The notes: generated from the sequence alone by a model not told the origin. Counted from the first letter of the stretch, positions 1-6,863 are shown. The stretch is 14,600 nt of DNA from DATFQI01 sp035264365 (GCA_035264365.1 DATFQI010000066.1:1-14600), one strand, 5' to 3'. A program made the numbers and translations.

Positions 1-597
1 CTAGCCAGGTCGCGGGTCGCGCCACATCCGCCACACCGGCGGGCCGCCGAACGGCAGCCGCAGCTCGCTGCGCACCGCGAAGCCGTGGCGCGCGTAGAGC
101 TCGCGGCTGCGCGGCGAGCTGGCGTTGAGGTACGCGCCGCGCCGCTCGGTGTCGCAGCGCGCGCACAGCGGCTCCAGCAGCGCCGACCCGAGCCCGCGGC
201 CCTGGCCCGCGGGCTCGACGCCGATGTAGTCCAGGTACCAGTGCGGCGGCTCGTGCGGGTGGTGGCGGTCGAGCGCCCGCAGCACGGCCAGCCCGCGCCG
301 CGGCGCGCGGCCGAACACCTCGAGCCGCGCGCGGGCGACCGAGAGCTCCTCGCGCAGGCGGAACGGGTACGCGCCCGGGGCGACCCACAGCGCCGCGGCG
401 GTCAGATCCTCCGCGACCCAGATCGAGCCGGACGCCGCATAGAGCGGGATCGAAGCCTCGAAGTGACGCAGCAGCTGCGCCGGCCGGCGCGCCTCGTCGT
501 CGAGCAGGAAGCGCATCACGGGGTCGCTGGCGAACGCGGCCGCCAGGGTGGCCGCGATCGCTCCGTGGTCGGATCGGCTCGCCGGCCGCACGCGCAT
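1..597 (-). CDS. GNAT-family N-acetyltransferase
   Basis: Complete 198-residue protein starting at ATG 595-597 and ending at TAG 1-3. Residues 122-146 hold the GNAT acetyl-CoA motif A: a beta strand (YLDYIGVEP) followed by the pyrophosphate loop Q132-G-R-G-L-G. The late motif B region (RSRELYARHGF, about 164-173) is also typical. The length fits a single GNAT domain with no fused partner. The family transfers an acetyl group from acetyl-CoA to an amine; the substrate cannot be read from the sequence. The start lies 37 bases after the M43-like gene stop on the same strand, so the two may share a transcript. No convincing Shine-Dalgarno sequence is visible in that gap. Family assignment is firm; specific function is unknown. 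Confidence 0.9.
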   Translation of the reverse strand: MRVRPASRSDHGAIAATLAAAFASDPVMRFLLDDEARRPAQLLRHFEASIPLYAASGSIWVAEDLTAAALWVAPGAYPFRLREELSVARARLEVFGRAPRRGLAVLRALDRHHPHEPPHWYLDYIGVEPAGQGRGLGSALLEPLCARCDTERRGAYLNASSPRSRELYARHGFAVRSELRLPFGGPPVWRMWRDPRPG

Positions 598-634
598 CGC
601 GGCCGGCGACGCTAGCCGATCATCGTCGCGTAGC

Positions 635-1321
635 TCAGCTCGCCCGGTACAGCAGCCAGGCGTCGCGCATGCGTTGGACCTGGCCGGCGGTGAACTCCGT
701 GTAGCTGCCCGTCTCGCCCTGGTCGTAGCGGCCCGCGTAGGTCGCCGACGTGCCCGGCACCGACTCCCAGTCGACGACCACGCCGTCCAGGTTCGTGTTG
801 CCGGGCTTCGTCGTGATGTCCGGCAGGTACGCCCAGCCGAGGTAATCGCCGGCGGTCGTCGAGTACCAGTTGAGCGCGTTGTCGCCGCCCTGCTTGAGGG
901 CGGTCTTCATCTTCTGCTCGTCGGCCCCGCCCGGGTTCGCGTAGAACCACGGGGGGTTGCTCGTGCGCGTGATGCCCGCCAGCTTGAAGCTGAAGCCGGT
1001 GGCCGCGCCGCCCTCGCCCCCGGCGCAGGTGTTGTTGAGGACCGCGATCTGGCCGGCGATCTGCGCGTCGGTCACGGCGCCGATCGCGCCGTCGGTGACG
1101 ACGTGGAAGTACACCGGGATCGTGGCCTTGAAGTTCCGGCCCGCCTTGCCCTTCGCGCTCGCGGGCATGTCCGCGTGCGTCTGCGACAGGTCCGGCTCGC
1201 GCACGACGCCGCCGCGGCCGGCCAGCGCGTTCCCGCCCGTGACCGAGCCGCCGAACACCCGCGCGTCCGCGGTCGCCATCGGATCGCAGAACGCCGCCTG
1301 CGACGCGGCCGTCGCGTGCAC
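635..1321 (-). CDS. M43 (pappalysin/cytophagalysin-like) metalloprotease relative lacking the zinc-binding core
   Basis: A 228-residue frame from a GTG start. Residues 64-190 follow secreted M43 metalloproteases closely: FKATIPVYFHVV, then TDAQIAGQIAVLNN, GFSFKLAGITRT, MKTALKQGG and LDGVVVDWESVPG. Residues 207-227 match the family C-terminus (YTEFTAGQVQRMRDAW). Between them the family normally has the HExxHxxGxxH zinc site and disulfide region. Here the frame jumps at about T204/G205 straight from YDQGET to GSYTEF, and no HExxH exists anywhere; the only histidines are H2, H49 and H73. The frame stays open upstream to a TGA at 1376-1378, but nothing there encodes a signal peptide. It therefore looks like an in-frame deletion derivative, perhaps also 5'-truncated. 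It should not be a working metalloprotease; a decaying gene or a non-catalytic binding protein are both possible. Confidence 0.75.
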   Translation of the reverse strand: MHATAASQAAFCDPMATADARVFGGSVTGGNALAGRGGVVREPDLSQTHADMPASAKGKAGRNFKATIPVYFHVVTDGAIGAVTDAQIAGQIAVLNNTCAGGEGGAATGFSFKLAGITRTSNPPWFYANPGGADEQKMKTALKQGGDNALNWYSTTAGDYLGWAYLPDITTKPGNTNLDGVVVDWESVPGTSATYAGRYDQGETGSYTEFTAGQVQRMRDAWLLYRAS

Positions 1322-1447
1322 GCCCGCACCGGCTGAATGCGCAGCACTGTAAAGCCGGCAGGCCAGGCCGATCGGTCAGTTTTCGATCGCGTCGGTTTCC
1401 GGAGAGTTCATAGCGATGTCCGCCATCGGGGAGAGCTTGCTGCAGCT

Positions 1448-1639
1448 ATGGCCGACGACCCAGGCAAGACGAATGGAGCAGAGGGCCGCGAGGCCGATGG
1501 GGAGCGCTATCGCGCCGCCGCCGAGGCGGCGCTCGACCAGCTCGACTGGTGCATCGCCTACCTCCACAGCATCAGGAAGTCGCCGATCGCCACCGCTCTC
1601 GCCCGCAACCAATCGCAGATCCGAAAGCAGCTGACATGA
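1448..1639 (+). CDS. Small conserved-looking protein coupled to a holin-family gene
   Basis: A 63-residue protein from ATG 1448, with a purine-rich GGGGAG at 1428-1433 as a rather distant ribosome site. The frame could open at ATG 1337, but residues before 1448 are arginine-rich and resemble translated non-coding DNA, so I chose the internal start. The first 20 residues are polar and probably disordered. Residues 20-63 look like one amphipathic helical unit (AALDQLDWCIAYLH, then SIRKSP and LARNQSQIRKQL) with a single cysteine, C35. There is no signal or membrane segment. Its TGA (1637-1639) overlaps the next gene's ATG by four bases (ATGA), which implies translational coupling and a shared role with the membrane protein. 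I do not recognise a named family. Confidence 0.7.
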   Translation: MADDPGKTNGAEGREADGERYRAAAEAALDQLDWCIAYLHSIRKSPIATALARNQSQIRKQLT

Positions 1640-2163
1640 CCACCGACCTCCGCGAGAACTCGATCACCGACGTCCTGAGCGATCTGTCGCAGGAGTCGGT
1701 GGGCCTGATCCGCGAGGAGCTGCGTCTCGTGGTGGCGGATTTCGCGGCCCAGGGCCGCGAGCTGGGAACGAGCGCCGGGTTCCTCGGCGGAGCGGCGGTG
1801 CTGGGCGTCGGAGCGTTCGGTGCGCTCACCGCCGGGCTGATCGCCGCGCTGGGACGCCGTCCAGCACGGGGAGGCCTGCTGGTGGCGGCCCTCTACGGGG
1901 CGGGCGCGGCCGGAATGGCGGACGCCGGCATCAAGCGCCTCGGGCAAGTGGCGCCCGAGCTCGTCGCGACGATCCAGCGCGACGTCAAGGCGACCGCCAA
2001 GGGAGCGAGCCGCTCGGCGTCCGGCACGCCGTCCCGCGACTCCGCGACGAAGGCGGCCCCGCGGAAGCCGAAGGCCAACGGCGCGCGGCGCAAGTCTGCC
2101 TCCGGCGGCGCGCGCCGCAAGGCGGCCGCGAAGGCCCCGGTCAACGACGAAACCGCGCCGTAG
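1636..2163 (+). CDS. Holin-superfamily (DUF1469-like) membrane protein with basic C-terminal tail
   Basis: A 175-residue protein from the ATG overlapping the upstream stop. An N-terminal amphipathic stretch (ITDVLSDLSQES, then LIREELRLVVADF, residues 10-36) precedes two hydrophobic segments at about 45-72 and 78-97. This is the pattern of the actinobacterial 'phage holin family'/DUF1469 proteins, which are chromosomal membrane proteins and usually not lysis genes. From about residue 115 the chain becomes a lysine/arginine/alanine/serine tail (KATAKGASRSAS through ARRKAAAKAP). It is probably cytoplasmic and disordered, and could bind nucleic acid or acidic surfaces. The tail is longer and more basic than I expect for the family core. 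No phage genes are nearby, so a housekeeping envelope role is more likely than a prophage remnant. Confidence 0.8.
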   Translation: MTTDLRENSITDVLSDLSQESVGLIREELRLVVADFAAQGRELGTSAGFLGGAAVLGVGAFGALTAGLIAALGRRPARGGLLVAALYGAGAAGMADAGIKRLGQVAPELVATIQRDVKATAKGASRSASGTPSRDSATKAAPRKPKANGARRKSASGGARRKAAAKAPVNDETAP

Positions 2164-2174
2164 CGCGGTTTCGT
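2147..2174. terminator. Bidirectional hairpin terminator with a stop codon in its loop
   Basis: A perfect 11-bp inverted repeat (ACGAAACCGCG at 2147-2157 and its complement at 2164-2174) encloses the six-base loop CCGTAG. The last three loop bases are the TAG stop of the holin-family gene. It lies between that gene and the convergent membrane-protein gene ending at 2196, so it can serve both strands. There is no long U-tract, as is common for terminators in high-GC actinobacteria. The repeat is seen directly; termination is inferred. Confidence 0.6.
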
Positions 2175-2195
2175 GAGGCACCCCCCAAGGATCCC

Positions 2196-2663
2196 TCACA
2201 CCCTCACGCGCCTCCGGGCCATTGCCGCGAGGAGGGCCACGCACGCCACGATCGCCGTTGCTCCCGCCGCCGTTGACGCCGTCGAGCGCGAGACGTCGAC
2301 GCCGGCGGCCAGGTACACCGCCAGGCTCGCGGGGATCCCGGCCCCCACCACCACCAGGATCGCGAGGAGCCGCGGGACGAAGACCTCCGGCTCGACGGGC
2401 CGGCGCCCGTGCTCGTCGATCGACCAGTACGCGAGCTCGCCGGTGAGGAGGAGGCCGCTGCCGTAGATCACCGTGCCGATCGACAGGCCGCCGTGGGGTA
2501 TCACGTGCAGCGCGCCGAGCACCAGCAGCGCGCTCGGGATCGCCGCGGGCCGCCTCATGGACAGACCCAGGCCCAGGAGCAGGATCGCGGCGCCCGCACC
2601 GGCCAGGACCGCCGCGCGGCCATCGGCGTCGAGCGCGGCCGCGGCGCCGAGGCCCGCAGCCAC
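2196..2663 (-). CDS. Small polytopic membrane protein, last gene of the moxR operon
   Basis: About 155 residues from a GTG at 2661-2663, 23 bases after the DUF58 stop. Hydrophobic segments fall near residues 15-36, 40-57, 60-80, 97-119 and 128-148, giving four or five membrane passes. A polar loop (SIDEHGRRPVEPE, about 81-93) lies between the third and fourth, and an arginine-rich end (ARRRVRV) suggests a cytoplasmic C-terminus. The frame is open far upstream, where it only shadows DUF58. A second GTG at 2772-2774 would add 37 residues but overlap DUF58 heavily. The start is therefore uncertain, and the first membrane segment may begin earlier. I know no named family. Its position suggests it works with the MoxR/DUF58 module in the membrane. 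Confidence 0.65.
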   Translation of the reverse strand: MAAGLGAAAALDADGRAAVLAGAGAAILLLGLGLSMRRPAAIPSALLVLGALHVIPHGGLSIGTVIYGSGLLLTGELAYWSIDEHGRRPVEPEVFVPRLLAILVVVGAGIPASLAVYLAAGVDVSRSTASTAAGATAIVACVALLAAMARRRVRV

Positions 2664-2686
2664 TGCGAGCGCCCCGGCAGCGGTCG

Positions 2687-3943
2687 CTACACGCGCGGGA
2701 CGGCTCGTGCGTGCCGCCGGGACGCGATCACCTCCTCGATCACGAGGTCGAGATCGGTATGCGGGCGATCCCACCGCGCAACCGGCACGCCGAGGCGCTC
2801 GAAGCGTGCGCGCAGCGCCTCGCGCTGGAGCCGCCAGAGTCGCAGCGGCAGCTCGTGGGAGCCGGCATCGTCCAGAGCCAACGGCGAGATCTCGATCACG
2901 GCAAGGTCGTAGCCGCGGGCACGGAGATCGAGCAGCGCGCCGAGCCCACGCTCGTCGAGCAATGGGCTCAGCCCGAGCACGAGGGCTCGCGCCGGCAGCA
3001 GGTGGCCCGGCACGTGCGTGATGTCCGTCCACCTGAAGCTGGGCTTGACGTGACTCTCGAGCAGCGCGTCGACGATCCGATACAGCTGCCTGGTCCCGGG
3101 GCTCCCTGCCAGCCAGCTCACGACCCCGCCGAAGCTCACGAGCGCGACGCGGTCGCGCCGCGTCAGATACCTCGAGGCGAGCGCCGCGGCCGCGTGGACC
3201 GCCGCATCGAGCGTTCCGGCCTCCGCGCGCTCGGCCTCGGCGAAGGTGTCGAGGAACAGCACGACGTCGGCGCTGTGCTCCGGATGGTGCACGTTCACGT
3301 AGGGGACGCCGCGCCGGGCGCTCGCGCGCCAGTTGATGCTGCGCACGCGGTCGCCGGGAACGAGTGGGCGCAGGTCCGCGAACTCGATGCCCTCGCCGCG
3401 CTCGCGGGACACCTGACTGCCGAGCACGGGCCGGTTGCGCAGCGGCGCGACGAGCCTCTGCAGGCGATCGACACGCGGGTAGGCGCGGAGCTCCTGGGTC
3501 CCGCCGAGCGTACGCTCGAGCGTGAAGGCGCCGAGCCGGTCGTGCGCGCGGACGGCGACCGGACCGACCACGTGGAGACCCCAGCGCTCGACGGTCAGCT
3601 CGAACGCGACGCCCCGATGCTCGCCGGCGGGCACCCAGCACTCGAGCGAGCTCGTACGCGTCGGCAAGCGCTCGGTCTGCGGCGGACCAACCCCGACGCG
3701 GGCGGCGGCCCCGCGGTTGTGGACGGTGAGCGTCGCGCGCACGCTCTCGCCCTCCAGGACGCGCTCGCGCTCCAGCTCCAGGCGTCCGTCGAGCGCGAGC
3801 GGCGCGCCCGTGAAGGCGGCGCCGAGGAGCACCACGAACGGCGTGGCGAGCACCGCGAGGTCGGGGCGGCCGAACGCGAGCGCCCCGATGAGCGCGGTCG
3901 CCGCGAGCGCGGTGTAGACGCGCAGGCGCGGCGAGAGCGTCAT
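2687..3943 (-). CDS. DUF58 domain protein (MoxR partner)
   Basis: A 418-residue protein from ATG 3941-3943, two bases after the MoxR stop. Two hydrophobic segments at residues 8-45 form an N-terminal membrane hairpin. A beta-rich region follows (about 55-160, 'LTVHNRG' type), as in other DUF58 proteins. The DUF58 signature is clear at 183-211: G-EGIEF-DLR, then PGD-R-INW-ASAR. A von Willebrand A-like fold follows, with VVLFLDTF (227-234) where a MIDAS site would sit; the usual DxSxS is not preserved (D232-T-F), so metal binding is doubtful. Family members sit beside MoxR ATPases and are thought to work with them in maturing envelope or enzyme complexes. No client is identifiable here. A much longer open frame runs upstream of this start through moxR, but it is a shadow. 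Confidence 0.9.
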   Translation of the reverse strand: MTLSPRLRVYTALAATALIGALAFGRPDLAVLATPFVVLLGAAFTGAPLALDGRLELERERVLEGESVRATLTVHNRGAAARVGVGPPQTERLPTRTSSLECWVPAGEHRGVAFELTVERWGLHVVGPVAVRAHDRLGAFTLERTLGGTQELRAYPRVDRLQRLVAPLRNRPVLGSQVSRERGEGIEFADLRPLVPGDRVRSINWRASARRGVPYVNVHHPEHSADVVLFLDTFAEAERAEAGTLDAAVHAAAALASRYLTRRDRVALVSFGGVVSWLAGSPGTRQLYRIVDALLESHVKPSFRWTDITHVPGHLLPARALVLGLSPLLDERGLGALLDLRARGYDLAVIEISPLALDDAGSHELPLRLWRLQREALRARFERLGVPVARWDRPHTDLDLVIEEVIASRRHARAVPRV

Positions 3944-3945
3944 CG

Positions 3946-4908
3946 TCAGTCGAGGACGCGGACCGGCGGCACCGGGCAGCTGTCGAGGCAGTCGCGCACC
4001 ACGTCCTCCGCGGCGACCCGCTGGATCCAGAGCTCCGGACGCAGCATGACCCTGTGCGCCAACGCCGGGACAGCGACGCGCTTGATGTCGTCGGGGGTCA
4101 CGAAGTCGCGACCCTCCAGCGCCGCCGTTGCCCGTCCCAGCTTGAGCAGCGCGAGCGTGCCGCGAGGACTCGATCCCAAGTGCACCTGAGGACTCTCGCG
4201 CGTCGCGGTGACGAGGTCGACGGCGTATTCGAGGATCGCGGTGTCCGCATGGACCCGTTCGACCGCCCGCTGCATCGCCAGCAGCTCGTCGCGCTCGACG
4301 AGCGTCCGCAGCTCCACCTCGTCCTGGCCGCGGTCGAGGCGGCGCGCGAGCAGGTCGAGCTCCGCGTCGCGGTCCGGGTAGCCCACGCTGATCCGCAGCA
4401 GGAAGCGGTCGAGCTGCGCCTCGGGCAGCGGATATGTCCCCTCGTACTCGATCGGGTTCTGGGTGGCCAGGACGAGGAACGGACGCTCGAGCTGTCGAGT
4501 GCCGTCCTCGCCGGTCACCTGGCGTTCCTGCATCGCCTCCAGCAGCGCCGCCTGGGTCTTCGGGGGAGCGCGATTGATCTCGTCGCCGAGCAGGATGTTC
4601 GTGAAGATCGGCCCGGGCTGGAAGCGCAGGTCCCCAGTGCGCTGGTCGTAGATCGACGACCCCGTCACGTCGGACGGCATCAGGTCCGGCGTGAACTGCA
4701 CCCGGGCGAAGCGCAGACCGGTCACGGAGGCGAAGGACCGCGCGATCAGCGTCTTGGCGAGGCCCGGGTTGTCCTGGATCAGCACATGCCCGTCCGCGAG
4801 CAGGCCGAGCAGCACCAGCTCCAGCGCGTCGCGCTTGCCCACGACCGCGAGCTCGACCTCGTCGAGGATCTGGGCGGCGCGTCCGGCGAGCTCGGAGAGC
4901 CCGCTCAC
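3946..4908 (-). CDS. MoxR-type AAA+ ATPase
   Basis: A 320-residue protein from a GTG start that overlaps the upstream stop by four bases (GTGA). Motifs in order: Walker A variant D46-N-P-G-L-A-K52-T53; a family strand at 67-80 (FARVQFTPDLMPSD); Walker B LLGDE with D109/E110; sensor 1 ATQNP with N151; the MoxR signature EYEGTYPLPEAQLDRF (154-169); sensor 2 GSSPRG with R249. Length and motifs match the family throughout and all catalytic residues are present. MoxR proteins are ATP-driven chaperone-like factors, often paired with DUF58 or VWA proteins for metal insertion or complex maturation. The adjacent DUF58 gene fits that role. The actual substrate is unknown. Confidence 0.95.
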   Translation of the reverse strand: MSGLSELAGRAAQILDEVELAVVGKRDALELVLLGLLADGHVLIQDNPGLAKTLIARSFASVTGLRFARVQFTPDLMPSDVTGSSIYDQRTGDLRFQPGPIFTNILLGDEINRAPPKTQAALLEAMQERQVTGEDGTRQLERPFLVLATQNPIEYEGTYPLPEAQLDRFLLRISVGYPDRDAELDLLARRLDRGQDEVELRTLVERDELLAMQRAVERVHADTAILEYAVDLVTATRESPQVHLGSSPRGTLALLKLGRATAALEGRDFVTPDDIKRVAVPALAHRVMLRPELWIQRVAAEDVVRDCLDSCPVPPVRVLD

Positions 4909-5327
4909 AGCGCCTCGAGGGCATCGAGGATCTCCTCGAGCCGGCGGGCAGGGAGCCCGGGGGTGTCACGACGCCCCGGCGCCGGCCGGTCGGGGCGCAC
5001 GAGCTCCCAGGCCACCGGCCCGAGCAGGCGCCGCACCTCCCCCGCGTCCCGGTCGAGCGTGAGGCCCCGCTGGGCGAGGCGGGCCTCGGCGATCTCGACG
5101 AGCACCGGCCGCAGGCGCGTGTGGGCGCTCGAGCCGCTCTCGCCCGACCACGCGACGATGCGCTCGAGCCGCACGAACTGGGCCGGCCGCGGATCGAGCT
5201 TGATGCGCGCGCTCTTGTGATCGTCGAGCCCGCCGCCGCGCGCCGGCAGCCTGGCGAGTGCGGCCGCGCCGGCCCCCGCCCCCGTGGCTGCGACGAGGAT
5301 GAAGAGCGCTTCGGTGGCAACGCTCAT
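4905..5327 (-). CDS. Small N-terminally membrane-anchored protein preceding moxR
   Basis: 140 residues from ATG 5325-5327. One hydrophobic segment (about residues 5-27) is followed by a soluble domain. Its recognisable stretches are RLERIVAWSGES (53-64), TRLRPVLVEIAEARLAQRG (70-88) and LLGPVAWELVRPDRP (101-115), ending in a helical segment (PARRLEEILDALEAL). An ATG at 5382-5384 would give 19 more residues (HCACSREE type), but that stretch is not hydrophobic and would cover the putative promoter, so I rejected it. Its TGA overlaps the moxR start by four bases, so it is translated with moxR and probably works with it. I have seen similar genes beside moxR in related actinobacteria, from memory only. 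No catalytic motif is evident. Confidence 0.75.
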   Translation of the reverse strand: MSVATEALFILVAATGAGAGAAALARLPARGGGLDDHKSARIKLDPRPAQFVRLERIVAWSGESGSSAHTRLRPVLVEIAEARLAQRGLTLDRDAGEVRRLLGPVAWELVRPDRPAPGRRDTPGLPARRLEEILDALEAL

Positions 5328-5378
5328 TTCCGGGCCCACCGTCTCCTCGCGCGAGCAGGCACAGTGCGATGACCCTAT

Positions 5379-5391
5379 CCGCATAATGCGG
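5379..5391. promoter_or_regulatory. 13-base palindrome in the divergent moxR / DUF4129 promoter region
   Basis: The sequence CCGCAT-A-ATGCGG is a perfect odd-length palindrome. It sits between two divergent starts (5327 on minus, 5421 on plus), in the most AT-rich part of a 93-base spacer. That makes it a candidate operator or overlapping promoter serving both directions. A -10-like TATGCT follows at 5404-5409 for the plus gene, which would give a very short leader; no Shine-Dalgarno sequence is seen before ATG 5421. The palindrome is observed; regulatory function is inference. Confidence 0.4.
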
Positions 5392-5420
5392 GCTCGGGGG
5401 CTTTATGCTCGACTGCTGCG

Positions 5421-6173
5421 ATGCAGGCGAACGGCGTCCGAACCGCTGCCCTCGTGCTGGCGCTGACGGCGCTCATCAGCGCCGCGGCCATCGCCGGCAG
5501 CGAGCCGATGCGCCGCTTCGACCCTGTGGAGCCCCCCGCGAGCCGCGAAGAGCTCGTGGACATCGGGGCCATCACGTCGGGCTTCCCGGTCCCGGGCGCC
5601 CTGCCCCCGGAGGTCTACCCCCGGGAGGGGTGGGGGCTGGATACCGGACCGGACCTGACCTGGTTGCTGGTTCTCATGGCGGCGGCCGGCCTCGTCGGGC
5701 TGCTCGCCGCGGCCGTCGTGCTCGTGCCGCGACTCCTGCGCTGGCGCCCACGCCGGCCTCGCCTGAGGTGGAGGGGGCTGCGGCGCCGGCGCCGCGGCGA
5801 GCTGCCGACTCCGGAGCCCCCCGTCGACGAGCCGTCGCCCGCGGATGCCGAGGCCGGCGGAGAGATGGCGCGGCGAGCGCTCGACTCGGCGCTGGTCGCC
5901 CTGCGCGAGCCGGCTGACCCGCGCGGAGCGGTGATCGACGCATACGCGCGGATGGAGGAGGTCCTCGCGTCGCGAGAGCTCCCCCGGGGTGCCCCGGAGG
6001 CGCCGCGCGAGTACCTCGAGCGGGTGCTGCGCGATCAGGGCATGCCGGAACGCTCGCTGACGACCCTGACCGAGCTGTTCGAGGAGGCGCGGTTCAGCCT
6101 GCATCCGATACTGCCGTCGACGTCCGACCGGGCACGCCGCGAGCTGGAGAGCGCCCGGGACGCCCTCCCGTGA
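5421..6173 (+). CDS. DUF4129 domain membrane protein
   Basis: A 250-residue protein. Residues 5-27 form a signal peptide or first membrane segment. A short external region with several prolines follows, then a second membrane segment at about 80-105. Next comes an extremely arginine-rich cytoplasmic stretch (107-126, about twelve arginines) and a proline/acidic linker. Residues 150-246 match the DUF4129 pattern: RGAVIDAYARMEEVL, a P-rich turn, APREYLERVL, then LTELFEEARFSLH (217-228). DUF4129 is usually the C-terminal part of transglutaminase-like TgpA proteins encoded with moxR and DUF58; here it stands alone. The gene diverges from the moxR operon and probably shares its regulation. The role is likely envelope-related, but no enzymatic residues are seen. 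Confidence 0.88.
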   Translation: MQANGVRTAALVLALTALISAAAIAGSEPMRRFDPVEPPASREELVDIGAITSGFPVPGALPPEVYPREGWGLDTGPDLTWLLVLMAAAGLVGLLAAAVVLVPRLLRWRPRRPRLRWRGLRRRRRGELPTPEPPVDEPSPADAEAGGEMARRALDSALVALREPADPRGAVIDAYARMEEVLASRELPRGAPEAPREYLERVLRDQGMPERSLTTLTELFEEARFSLHPILPSTSDRARRELESARDALP

Positions 6174-6202
6174 GGCCGCCGAGGGCCGCGAGGCGCGGTT
6201 CA

Positions 6203-6238
6203 ACGAGCTAGGCCCGGCGCGAGCCGGGCCTAGCTCGT
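6203..6238. terminator. Strong bidirectional terminator hairpin
   Basis: A perfect 16-bp inverted repeat (ACGAGCTAGGCCCGGC at 6203-6218 and its exact complement at 6223-6238) with loop GCGA. It lies 30 bases after the DUF4129 stop and about 40 bases after the stop of the convergent secreted-protein gene. It is the longest perfect stem I found in the window. No U-tract is present, but stem length and placement between convergent genes make termination in both directions the natural reading. Confidence 0.8.
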
Positions 6239-6243
6239 CCTAT

Positions 6244-6264
6244 CGGTCGCCTCGTGAGCGACCG
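6244..6264 (-). terminator. Secondary hairpin after the secreted-protein gene
   Basis: A 7-bp inverted repeat, CGGTCGC (6244-6250) and GCGACCG (6258-6264), with a seven-base loop. It lies 14 bases beyond the stop of the minus-strand gene ending at 6279, and would be the first hairpin that transcript meets before the larger stem at 6203-6238. It may be a tandem terminator or an mRNA 3'-end stabiliser. Confidence 0.4.
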
Positions 6265-6278
6265 GTCCTACTTCGCTG

Positions 6279-6863
6279 CTACTTGACGCCCTGCGTGGAG
6301 TTGACCGGCATGCCGGCGCAAGCCTGCGCCGCGACCTTGCCGCCGCCCAGCGCCTTGACGTACTGGCCGTGGTTCTTCACGGACTCAGTGCCAGGCGTGG
6401 TCGTCGTCGCAGACGTGATGTCCGGCGTCGAAATCATCATCTGGATGTCGTTGGCAGGCCAAGTGCCCTCGGTGTCGACGTCAACCGAGACGTTGTACGC
6501 CGCGTCCGTCACCTTGAACGTCGCGCCGCCACCGACAGGCAGGGTCTTGAAGCTGACGCGCGTCTTGTCAGCGTTGAACGAGCCGGTGACCGTCTCGGCC
6601 CAGGCGAATGCGCCGCCGTTGTCCGTCGTGTTGCTGGTACCGCTGAACGAGCCGTCAGCGTTGACGATGACGGTGAAGTCGTGCTTCCACACGTTGTTGA
6701 ACTGGTTCTCCGTGTCCTTCGGCTGGAGCGCCGTAAACGTCGCGGTCGTGACCGTCGTGCTGACCGGGACCGACGCCTCGCAGCGCGGCACGTCCGCCGA
6801 GGCGGCGGACGGGATGATGGCAAGCATGGCGACAGCCATGCCTGCGATGAGGAGCTTACGCAT
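6279..6863 (-). CDS. Small Sec-secreted protein of unknown function
   Basis: 194 residues from ATG 6861-6863. A classic signal peptide (MRKLL, a hydrophobic core, then PSAASA) predicts cleavage after A23, giving a mature start of DVPRC. An in-frame TTG at 6893 would add ten lysine-rich residues before the signal and is less likely. The mature protein is rich in Thr, Ser, Asn, Asp and Val with alternating polarity, so probably a beta-sheet fold. It has only two cysteines (C28 near the start, C182 near the end) that could form one disulfide. Base composition looks somewhat less GC-rich than its neighbours. I recognise no family. The gene is monocistronic: a terminator pair lies downstream and a tRNA about 220 bases upstream. 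Its upstream region has repeated TTGGC(G) half-sites. Confidence 0.8.
   Translation of the reverse strand: MRKLLIAGMAVAMLAIIPSAASADVPRCEASVPVSTTVTTATFTALQPKDTENQFNNVWKHDFTVIVNADGSFSGTSNTTDNGGAFAWAETVTGSFNADKTRVSFKTLPVGGGATFKVTDAAYNVSVDVDTEGTWPANDIQMMISTPDITSATTTTPGTESVKNHGQYVKALGGGKVAAQACAGMPVNSTQGVK

Noticed and set aside
1322..1447. Promoter boxes in the divergent region between the M43-like gene and the small coupled protein
   Set aside because: A TACAGT-like -10 exists on the minus strand, but no -35 at acceptable spacing; the plus strand shows only repeated CGATCG with no convincing boxes.
1636..2163. Prophage lysis holin
   Set aside because: No endolysin, structural or integrase genes are nearby; the DUF1469-like architecture is common in chromosomal actinobacterial membrane proteins.
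2687..5320. An 877-residue minus-strand frame that could suggest a giant DUF58 fusion
   Set aside because: Its first 459 residues are arginine/alanine-rich shadow sequence lying over moxR and the anchored protein; real DUF58 sequence begins at ATG 3943, two bases after moxR ends.
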